Assembly: GCF_900103865.1 (NCBI RefSeq)
Contig: NZ_FNII01000003.1
Span: 186,001-250,000, forward strand
Reading direction: 5' to 3'
Length of the DNA stretch: 64,000 nt
From: Vreelandella arcis
GTDB taxonomy: Bacteria; Pseudomonadota; Gammaproteobacteria; Pseudomonadales; Halomonadaceae
Position numbers and translations under genes: made by a program. Positions 20,126 through 27,247 of this stretch are shown in pieces (positions within the stretch are counted from its first letter, which is position 1; each line of letters begins with the position of its first letter). Below the pieces are notes generated by a model. That model did not search any database and was not told where the DNA came from. It was given only the letters and a program-made list of their open reading frames with translations.

Positions 20126-21355
20126 ATGGCGGTGGGAATGAAGCCCTTTCCTGAAATGCCTCCCCTTGACGGGGTTCGTTTGGGCACGGCAATGGCGGGG
20201 ATCAAAAAGCCCAATCGCCGTGATGTCGTGGTGATTGAGCTGCCTAACACCTCGACGGTGGCGGGCGTGTTTACCCGTAACGCGTTTTGTGCGGCTCCGG
20301 TCACGGTTGCTAAGGCCAATCTACAGCGTGCGGCTGAACATAGCGAAGCCGCTCGTTATTGGCTGATCAATACCGGCAATGCCAATGCAGGAACCGGCCA
20401 GGCTGGGCGTCAGGATGCACTGGAAAGCTGTCAGGCCCTGGCGCAACAGGTAGGCGTTAGTGACCATGCGGTGCTGCCGTTTTCAACCGGCGTGATAGGC
20501 GAGCCTTTGCCTATGCCGCGCTTGTTAGACGGCATTCCTTTGGCGCTTGAAGGCATGGCCAGCGATAGTCAAGCTTGGCAACACGCTGCCGAGGGGATTT
20601 TAACGACGGATACTCGCCCTAAAGGGGCGAGCGTCACGCTGGCTTTGGGCGATAGCGAAATCGTGATTAACGGCATTGCCAAAGGGTCCGGTATGATTAA
20701 GCCCAATATGGCGACCATGTTGGGCTTTGTGATCACCGATGCGGCGATAGAGCCAGCGCTGCTTTCACAGTTGCTGAACGAAACAGTCGAGCGCTCGTTT
20801 AACTGCATTACGGTGGATAGCGATACCTCCACCAACGATGCTTGTATGCTGGCGGCAACCGGTACCGGTTCGCGTGTTGAAAGCGAAGCGCACATCGACA
20901 TTTTCCGCAACGGGCTCCAGCGTGTGATGACCGAGCTGGCTCAGTCGATCATTCGTGATGGTGAAGGCGCCACTAAATTTGTCACGCTGCAGGTCAACGA
21001 GGCGTGTACGCGTCAGGAAGCCCTCGACGTGGCCTTTACTGTTGCCCACTCGCCACTCGTTAAAACCGCGTTGTACGCCTCAGATGCCAACTGGGGGCGC
21101 ATTCTCGCCGCCGTTGGCCGTGCACCGGTGGACGCGTTTGACGTGGCGAAGGTGACCATTGACTTGGGCGATGTCCGCATTGTTGAAAACGGTGGACGGG
21201 CTCCAGGATATACGGAAGAAGCCGGTAGCAGGGTTATGGCTGAAGACGAGATAACGATACAAATAAATTTGGGGCGGGGTGAAGAGGGTGCAACCGTTTG
21301 GACCTCTGATCTCTCCCACGACTATGTATCGATCAACGCCGATTATCGTAGCTAG
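20126..21355 (+). CDS. argJ: Bifunctional glutamate N-acetyltransferase / ornithine acetyltransferase ArgJ
   Basis: Recycles the acetyl group from N-acetylornithine to glutamate in arginine biosynthesis. The 409-aa precursor carries the autocleavage and nucleophile region KGSGMIKPNMATMLGF, with the predicted cut between Ala196 and Thr197 giving alpha and beta chains. AAGGAGA lies 5 bases before the ATG at 20126. The secA-argJ neighbourhood is shared with Pseudomonas. Whether it can also use acetyl-CoA cannot be decided from the sequence alone. Confidence 0.95.
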   Translation: MAVGMKPFPEMPPLDGVRLGTAMAGIKKPNRRDVVVIELPNTSTVAGVFTRNAFCAAPVTVAKANLQRAAEHSEAARYWLINTGNANAGTGQAGRQDALESCQALAQQVGVSDHAVLPFSTGVIGEPLPMPRLLDGIPLALEGMASDSQAWQHAAEGILTTDTRPKGASVTLALGDSEIVINGIAKGSGMIKPNMATMLGFVITDAAIEPALLSQLLNETVERSFNCITVDSDTSTNDACMLAATGTGSRVESEAHIDIFRNGLQRVMTELAQSIIRDGEGATKFVTLQVNEACTRQEALDVAFTVAHSPLVKTALYASDANWGRILAAVGRAPVDAFDVAKVTIDLGDVRIVENGGRAPGYTEEAGSRVMAEDEITIQINLGRGEEGATVWTSDLSHDYVSINADYRS

Positions 21356-21470
21356 CTAATGTAATCCTTCGTCGCTCATCAGCCGTCGAAAGTTTGCGTT
21401 AACGAAGCGAGGTAACCCCGGCAATTGCTCAGCGGGTGTGCACACAGTGGATAAAGACGTAATGAATGTA

Positions 21471-22418
21471 ATGGTTAAACGACGAGTTCATGTGGCCGCA
21501 GCCGCCATCATCAGTGCTGACCAGCGGCAAGTATTAATTGCCAGACGGCCATCGAACGTGGATCACGGTGGGTTATGGGAATTCCCCGGCGGCAAGTTGG
21601 CGCCTTACGAAACTGGGCTGGAAGGCTTGAAGCGCGAGCTGCACGAAGAGTTGGGCGTTGAAATTGTGCGCGCACAGCCATTGATTCGTGTACACCACGA
21701 GTACTCGGATAAGCACATCTTATTAGACGTGTGGCAGGTGCACGCCTTTGCCGGTGAGCCTTTCGGTCGCGAAGGGCAGGCTGTGCGTTGGGTGCCCATG
21801 GAAGAATTGGTGAACTACCCGTTCCCAGCGGCCAACTTACCTATTTTGCGCGCCGTCATGCTGCCAACCGAGTACTTGATTACCGGTGAAGAAGCCGATG
21901 AAGACCGCTTTGATGCGCTATTAACGCGTGCGCTGACTGAGGATGGTATTCGTTTGGTGCAACTTCGGGCCAAACAGCTATCGCCTGAGGCTTACGTGGC
22001 GCGTGCAAAACGGGCGCTGACGCTGTGTCGCGAAGTCGGTGCTCGCTTACTGTTGAATGGAGACGCTACGCTGCTCGATGAAGTGGATGCCGATGGTGTC
22101 CATTTGACCAGCGAACGACTCATGCAGTTGGAGCGCCGCCCAATTGCGGAAAATAAATGGTTATCGGCCTCGACGCATGACCCTAAGCAGTTGGCCCAGG
22201 CCGCCACAATTGGCTGTGATTTTGTCACGCTGTCGCCACTGCGGACCACACCGTCGCACCCCGAAGTGGCCCCTATGGGCTGGCACGATTTTCAGCAATG
22301 GGTGGAGCGGGCCGGTATGCCAGTCTTTGCCCTGGGCGGCATGACGCGTTTTGATGCTAATCATGCCCGCGCCGTGGGCGCGCAGGGCATTGCTTCCATC
22401 CGTGATTTTTGGAAGTAA
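21471..22418 (+). CDS. Nudix hydrolase (MutT-like) fused to a ThiE/TenI-like domain
   Basis: 315-aa two-domain protein. Residues about 1-130 form a Nudix domain with a full Nudix box: GKLAPYE, then seven residues, then RELHEELGV. This is MutT-type, probably acting on oxidised nucleotides such as 8-oxo-dGTP. Residues about 145-315 resemble thiamine-phosphate synthase (GIRLVQLRAK; ADGVHL; FALGGMTRF), but several ThiE catalytic signatures are altered, so this half may not be an active synthase. ATG 21471 (MVKRRVHVAAAAI) fits homologues; in-frame starts at 21438 (GTG) and 21462 (ATG) are possible and no ribosome-binding site decides. Confidence 0.87.
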   Translation: MVKRRVHVAAAAIISADQRQVLIARRPSNVDHGGLWEFPGGKLAPYETGLEGLKRELHEELGVEIVRAQPLIRVHHEYSDKHILLDVWQVHAFAGEPFGREGQAVRWVPMEELVNYPFPAANLPILRAVMLPTEYLITGEEADEDRFDALLTRALTEDGIRLVQLRAKQLSPEAYVARAKRALTLCREVGARLLLNGDATLLDEVDADGVHLTSERLMQLERRPIAENKWLSASTHDPKQLAQAATIGCDFVTLSPLRTTPSHPEVAPMGWHDFQQWVERAGMPVFALGGMTRFDANHARAVGAQGIASIRDFWK

Positions 22419-22430
22419 CGCGAGCCTGTA

Positions 22431-22465
22431 AAAACGCCTACCCGGCAACCGGGTGGGCGTTTTTT
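22431..22465. terminator. Bidirectional terminator between the Nudix-ThiE gene and aguB
   Basis: A 15-bp stem with one T-G pair runs from AAAACGCC at 22431 through CCCGG / CCGGG to GGCGTTTTTT ending at 22465, with a CAA loop. It is T-rich on the plus strand with an A-run giving Ts on the minus strand, and it lies between converging genes. Confidence 0.88.
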
Positions 22466-22467
22466 GT

Positions 22468-23370
22468 CTAGTCTCTGAAGCGCCGGGTTAACTCACCATA
22501 CGCATCAATTCGCCGATCGCGTAGATAGGGCCAAATGCGCCGGGTGTTTTCGCTGCGCGCCATGTCGATTTCCACTACTAGTTGCTGCGGTGTTTGATCC
22601 GCCTTAGCCAGTAGCTCCCCCTGCGGGCCGCAAATAAAGCTGCCTCCCCAAAATTCAATGCCAGCGCCCACACCAGATGGGTCGGCTTCGAACCCAGCGC
22701 GGTTGGCCACGATGACGGGTAACCCGTTGGCCACGCCGTGAGCACGTTGAATAATGGTCCATGCGTCCTGCTGGCGGGCTTGCTCGGCGGGGTCGTCGTT
22801 GGGATCCCAGCCAATGGCGGTGGGATAAAGCAGCACGTCGGCACCGGCAAGCGCCATTAAGCGTGCCGCTTCGGGGTACCACTGATCCCAGCAGACCAAA
22901 AGGCCCAGTCGGCCTAGCGAGGTGTCGATTGGCGTAAAGCCTTCCGAGCGCTCGGCGTGGTAATCGCCAGGGGTAAAGTAAAATTTCTCGTAAAACCCTG
23001 GATCGTCGGGAATATGCATTTTGCGGTAGTGACCAACCCGGCCTTTGGCGCCGTCGTAGACCACCGCCGTGTTGTGGTAGAGACCCGGCGCACGCCGCTC
23101 AAACAGTGAACCTACCAATACGATATCTAATTCACGCGCCAAGTCGGCAAGGCGTTGCCCCGTCGGCCCATCTAAGGGTTCGGCCAGATCAAATAGGGCA
23201 GGGTCTTCATACTGGCAAAAATAGTGCGTGGCATGCAGTTCCTGAAGCAATACCAATTGCGCGCCTTGCTGCACGGCATCGCGAATGCCCTCCTCACTGG
23301 CCGCCAGGCTTTTGGCTTTGTCGGGCCAGGCCGCCTGTTGTACGACGCCAACGCTCAGGGTGCTTTGCAT
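22468..23370 (-). CDS. aguB: N-carbamoylputrescine amidohydrolase AguB
   Basis: Nitrilase-superfamily enzyme hydrolysing N-carbamoylputrescine to putrescine, CO2 and ammonia. The 300-aa product carries the Glu-Lys-Cys triad in recognisable contexts: LQELHATHYF (Glu), GHYRKMHIPDDPGFYEKFYF (Lys) and LLVCWDQWYPEA (Cys). Its ATG overlaps the end of aguA by 16 bases and has AAGGAG 6 bases upstream. Together with AguA it forms a complete agmatine-to-putrescine route. Confidence 0.94.
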   Translation of the reverse strand: MQSTLSVGVVQQAAWPDKAKSLAASEEGIRDAVQQGAQLVLLQELHATHYFCQYEDPALFDLAEPLDGPTGQRLADLARELDIVLVGSLFERRAPGLYHNTAVVYDGAKGRVGHYRKMHIPDDPGFYEKFYFTPGDYHAERSEGFTPIDTSLGRLGLLVCWDQWYPEAARLMALAGADVLLYPTAIGWDPNDDPAEQARQQDAWTIIQRAHGVANGLPVIVANRAGFEADPSGVGAGIEFWGGSFICGPQGELLAKADQTPQQLVVEIDMARSENTRRIWPYLRDRRIDAYGELTRRFRD

Positions 23371-24458
23371 GACGACTCCTTATCGGTTGGGTGAGCGGCC
23401 GCGAGCGTACCCAGGGGTAGCTGCATGGTTAAGCAATGCAGGCTGCCGTGTTGACGAATGACCTGACTGCACTCAATGGGAATAAGGGTATGTTCGGGAA
23501 AAGCATCGGCCAGTGCTTGAAGCGCTACCAGGTCAGCTGGGTCGCCGTAGGTAGGCACCAGCACAGCTTCGTTAATGATCAAAAAATTAGCGTAGGTCGC
23601 GGGCAGGCGACGGCCATCGTCCGGGGCGTAGCATGCCTGAGGCCACGGTAACGGAATCAGGCGATAGGGGGTGCCGTCGCGCTGGCGAAAGGCCATCAGC
23701 TCCTGTTCCATGGCAGTCAGTGCGGCATAATGAGGATCCATGGGATCGTCGCAACACACATAGGCGATGGTATCGGGGGCGCAAAAGCGGGCCAGGGTGT
23801 CAATGTGGCTGTCGGTATCGTCACCTGCAAGGTGTCCATTGGCTAACCATAGCACGCGGTCAATGCCCATATCCTGGTACAGCTGCGCTTCAATGGCCTG
23901 CCGTGTCATGTGGGGGTTGCGGTTGGGATTGAGGAGACAGGCTTCGGTGGTCAGCAGTGTACCGTTACCGTCCGTTTCAATTGCGCCGCCTTCCAGAACA
24001 AGCTTGCGGTTACTGATAGAGCAGTTCCAAGCGCCAGCGTCGGCAAGCCGCTTGGTTAATTGGTTGTCGCGCTCGGCAGGGAATTTGCCGCCCCAGCCGG
24101 TAAAGGTGTAATCCAGCAGTTGCAGCTGCCCGTTCTCATCGATGACGGTGATGGGCCCGTGATCACGCGCCCAGGTATCGTCGGTGGGGGCAACATAAAA
24201 CAGAACTTGATTGACCGGCACCCCATAAGCCTGGAAGGTGGCCTCCAGTCGCGTGCGCGTGGCGTTATCGGGCACGCTGATGATCACACGCTCATGCCGC
24301 GTGGTCGCGATGACGATGCGCTCTAGCGTGGCTTCAATACACGCTAGAAGGGTCTGCCAGTCGCCATTCGGTCTTGGCCATGTCAATTGAATGGCATCTT
24401 GTGGATGCCACTCGGGCAGTAAACGATAGGTCGAGGTAGTCACCGTATAGTCGCTCAT
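23355..24458 (-). CDS. aguA: Agmatine deiminase AguA
   Basis: Guanidine-modifying enzyme converting agmatine to N-carbamoylputrescine. The 367-aa protein has the family contexts WARDHGPITV, EGGAIETDGNGTLL, GHLAGDDTDSHIDT and the C-terminal catalytic Cys in HGSLHCLTMQ (about residue 342). It precedes aguB on the minus strand with overlapping ends, so the two are probably co-transcribed. In Pseudomonas these genes lie elsewhere in the chromosome. Confidence 0.95.
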   Translation of the reverse strand: MSDYTVTTSTYRLLPEWHPQDAIQLTWPRPNGDWQTLLACIEATLERIVIATTRHERVIISVPDNATRTRLEATFQAYGVPVNQVLFYVAPTDDTWARDHGPITVIDENGQLQLLDYTFTGWGGKFPAERDNQLTKRLADAGAWNCSISNRKLVLEGGAIETDGNGTLLTTEACLLNPNRNPHMTRQAIEAQLYQDMGIDRVLWLANGHLAGDDTDSHIDTLARFCAPDTIAYVCCDDPMDPHYAALTAMEQELMAFRQRDGTPYRLIPLPWPQACYAPDDGRRLPATYANFLIINEAVLVPTYGDPADLVALQALADAFPEHTLIPIECSQVIRQHGSLHCLTMQLPLGTLAAAHPTDKESSCKAP

Positions 24459-24646
24459 AGCGAAGATTAAAGGGCGCGCACTCAGAGCGTGCCAAGCTGG
24501 CGCAATGTAGGGGCTGGCGCGTCAAGTTGCAAGTCCTGGCGCCACAAAGGGAACGCACTGGATAGTTGTATCTCTAAAGCCCGTTTACCCATGCAGTAAT
24601 GCTTAAAAAACCGTACCATGAGCGCTGACTTATAAGGAATGACGCC

Positions 24647-25888
24647 ATGCTTGATCGTTTGCCTTTTTTGGTGGGGCTGCGCTACGTGCGCGCTAAACGC
24701 CGAAACCATTTTATTTCGTTTATATCATTGACCTCCATGCTGGGACTGATGCTGGGGGTGGCGGTGTTGATTCTCGTTCTTTCGGTAATGAACGGTTTTG
24801 ATCACGAGTTACGCACCCGCATTTTAGGGATGGTGCCGCACGCCAAAATTGAAGCCCGTGAGGGCATGGTGGAGTGGCAGTCGTTGGCGGAAAAACTTAT
24901 GCAGCGGGAGCATGTTGAGGGGGTTGCGCCCTATGTCGAACAGCAGGGCATGTTTTCGGTTGGCGGGCGTAATGAAGGCGCCATGGTCAACGGCATTCAC
25001 CCTGACTGGGAAGACAACGTCTCGATAATCGGCGCGAACATGCAGCGTGGCGAGTTAGACGACCTGGTACCGGGTGAATGGAACATTGTGCTCGGGTCAA
25101 TGTTGGCCCAGCGCTTGGGGGTTGGCGTGGGCGACCGGGTTACCTTGCTTGTCCCAGAGGCATCAATTACCCCCGCTGGGGTCTTTCCCCGCCTGAAACG
25201 CTTCAATGTCAGCGGCATCTTTAGTGTTGGGGCCGAACTGGATGCCAGTTTGGCGTATGCCAATATTGAAGACATGCAGACACTAGGGCGCCTCGGCGAT
25301 GCGGTAGGTGGGCTGCGTCTCGAATTGGATGATTTATTTGAAGCCGGTAATGAAACCCAGGCCATCCTGAATGAGCTGGGCCCCGGCTATCGTGGCAGCG
25401 ACTGGACCTATTCCCAGGGTAATCTTTTCCAAGCGATTCAAATGGAAAAGCGCATGATTGCATTGTTGCTAACGGTCATCATTGCGGTGGCAGCGTTCAA
25501 TATCGTGTCCACGCTGGTGATGGTGGTCACCGACAAGCGCGCTGATATCGCGATATTGCGAACCATCGGGGCCACTCCACGCTCAATTATGGGCATTTTT
25601 ATTGTGCAGGGGTTAACCATCGGCACGATTGGCATTGCCGTCGGTGTGGCGGTCGGTGTGCTGCTGGCCCTGACAATTGCAGATGTAATTGGCTGGGTTG
25701 AGAGCGTGCTGCATATTCAGTTCTTGGACGCTGGGGTGTATTTCATTAGTGATTTACCGTCGCGCTTACTCTTTACCGATGTGCGTGACATTGTGCTCGC
25801 CGCCTTTGGGCTGACGTTCTTGTCAACGCTATACCCAGCCTGGCGTGCCGCCCGTGTTCAACCTGCGGATGTGCTGCGCTATGAATAA
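24647..25888 (+). CDS. Lipoprotein-releasing ABC transporter permease, LolC/LolE/LolF family
   Basis: 413-aa inner-membrane permease that, with LolD, extracts outer-membrane lipoproteins and passes them to LolA. There is one helix at about residues 25-45 (FISLTSMLGLMLGVAVLIL), a large periplasmic MacB-like domain, then three C-terminal helices of the FtsX type from about 270. Only one permease gene adjoins lolD here, whereas enterics have lolC and lolE flanking it. It may therefore be the single LolF type; the subtype is not settled. Its stop overlaps the region where lolD begins. Confidence 0.88.
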   Translation: MLDRLPFLVGLRYVRAKRRNHFISFISLTSMLGLMLGVAVLILVLSVMNGFDHELRTRILGMVPHAKIEAREGMVEWQSLAEKLMQREHVEGVAPYVEQQGMFSVGGRNEGAMVNGIHPDWEDNVSIIGANMQRGELDDLVPGEWNIVLGSMLAQRLGVGVGDRVTLLVPEASITPAGVFPRLKRFNVSGIFSVGAELDASLAYANIEDMQTLGRLGDAVGGLRLELDDLFEAGNETQAILNELGPGYRGSDWTYSQGNLFQAIQMEKRMIALLLTVIIAVAAFNIVSTLVMVVTDKRADIAILRTIGATPRSIMGIFIVQGLTIGTIGIAVGVAVGVLLALTIADVIGWVESVLHIQFLDAGVYFISDLPSRLLFTDVRDIVLAAFGLTFLSTLYPAWRAARVQPADVLRYE

Positions 25889-25898
25889 GGATGCAACC

Positions 25899-26603
25899 AT
25901 GTCTGAGACGACATCGACCCAAGCGCCTGTGATGCTCCAATGCCAATCGTTGACCCGCACTTACAACGAAGGGCCGCAGGATCTCACCGTACTCGATTCG
26001 CTAGATCTCGAAGTGCGCGCAGGGGAACGCGTCGCCATTGTGGGCAGTTCAGGGTCGGGTAAGACCACGCTGCTTAATTTGTTAGGCGGCTTGGATCGGC
26101 CCACTGATGGCCGGGTGGTGATCGCAGACCAACCGCTGTCGGGATTGAAAGAAGCGGCACTGGGGCAGTTTCGCAACCGCTACATTGGCTTTGTTTATCA
26201 ATTCCATCATCTGCTGGCGGAGTTCACCGCGGTGGAAAACGCCGCGCTGCCGTTGATTATTCGCGGCCAAGCTAAAAAGGCCGCCGAGCAGCGTGCCATG
26301 CAGATTTTAGAGCGCGTGGGAATGGCGTCACGAGCCGATCATAAGCCAGGTGAATTATCCGGTGGGGAGCGTCAGCGGGTCGCGATAGCTCGGGCCTTGG
26401 TCACCGATCCTAGCCTGGTGTTGATGGATGAACCGACCGGTAATCTTGATCAAACCACCGCCGCGACCATCTTGGCGCTAATGGATGAGCTTGCTCAAGA
26501 AAGCGCTTGTGCATTTGTCATCGTGACCCACGATGTCGGCCTCGCCGCCCATCAGGATCGTGTGATGAAACTCGATGCAGGTAAGCTTGTGGCGCAGCCT
26601 TAA
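25899..26603 (+). CDS. lolD: Lipoprotein-releasing ABC transporter ATPase LolD
   Basis: ATPase partner of the preceding permease. The 234-aa product has Walker A GSSGSGKTT, the signature LSGGERQRVAIARAL and Walker B VLMDEPTGNLD in order. The ATG at 25899 has TAAGGA at 25886-25891, 7 bases upstream, and matches the E. coli LolD length. An in-frame ATG at 25881 inside the permease gene is less likely. Its TAA stop overlaps the stop of the converging DUF2062 gene. Confidence 0.94.
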   Translation: MSETTSTQAPVMLQCQSLTRTYNEGPQDLTVLDSLDLEVRAGERVAIVGSSGSGKTTLLNLLGGLDRPTDGRVVIADQPLSGLKEAALGQFRNRYIGFVYQFHHLLAEFTAVENAALPLIIRGQAKKAAEQRAMQILERVGMASRADHKPGELSGGERQRVAIARALVTDPSLVLMDEPTGNLDQTTAATILALMDELAQESACAFVIVTHDVGLAAHQDRVMKLDAGKLVAQP

Positions 26604-27151
26604 TCGTCAAATTCGGCTTCAATGCGTGCGCGCCGCCGCCGACGTTTGTGGCGGCGGCGTTTCCAGTGATGAGAAACATGCCAGCGCCAGATCAGACGGA
26701 CTGCTACGTTCGCTGTGACCGCCAGGACGAGCGCTGAGACCAATGAGCCGAGCACCAAGGCGGGCATAATGTCGTGCATCTGCTCCGCTATCCAGCTTGT
26801 CGAGATGCGCGAAGGCGCCTCGCGAAGCGGGGTTCCCAAAAAAAAGGTGCCCAACCGATAATTGCCGTAGAAGACTAGCGGCATCGTTAATGGGTTGGTG
26901 ATCCACACAAGCCCGGCAGCTAGGGCAAGATTGCAGCGGCAAAAGCGTGCACCGAGGGCGGCCACGACCATTTGGAAAGGAATCGGCAGCATGGCGCAAA
27001 ACAAACCAACGCTAAACGCGTTGGCGACGTTGCGTCGGGTCAATTGCCACAATCTCGGGTCGGCGATCAGCGGCGCCATAAAGCGAAGCGACCGTTGACG
27101 CTTGAGCGTATCGGGCTTGGGCATGTAGCGCTGCAGAAATCGGCGAGGCAT
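26600..27151 (-). CDS. DUF2062-domain membrane protein
   Basis: 183-aa protein starting MPRRFLQRYMPKP, the usual DUF2062 start; upstream codons to 27190 are open but not conserved in style. It has two main hydrophobic regions, an N-terminal NVANAFSVGLFCAMLPIPFQM segment and a second near residues 125-150, then a very basic C-terminal tail with runs of Arg/Lys/His. The function is unknown. A DUF2062 gene sits at the same place beside lolCD and comEC in Pseudomonas. It converges on lolD with 4 bases of shared stop sequence. Confidence 0.78.
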   Translation of the reverse strand: MPRRFLQRYMPKPDTLKRQRSLRFMAPLIADPRLWQLTRRNVANAFSVGLFCAMLPIPFQMVVAALGARFCRCNLALAAGLVWITNPLTMPLVFYGNYRLGTFFLGTPLREAPSRISTSWIAEQMHDIMPALVLGSLVSALVLAVTANVAVRLIWRWHVSHHWKRRRHKRRRRRARIEAEFDD

Positions 27152-27247
27152 GTTAGAGACTCTTGCCCATGAATGGCATCCATTATCCATAAGGGACAGG
27201 GTTTAGGCTACGGCAAGGTAACAAAGGGGCGTGCCAGGGAGGGGCGT

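Noticed and set aside
19440-20192. 250-codon open frame on the minus strand opposite the end of secA
   Set aside because: It covers the conserved SecA C-terminus in antisense; no ribosome-binding site or recognisable domain.
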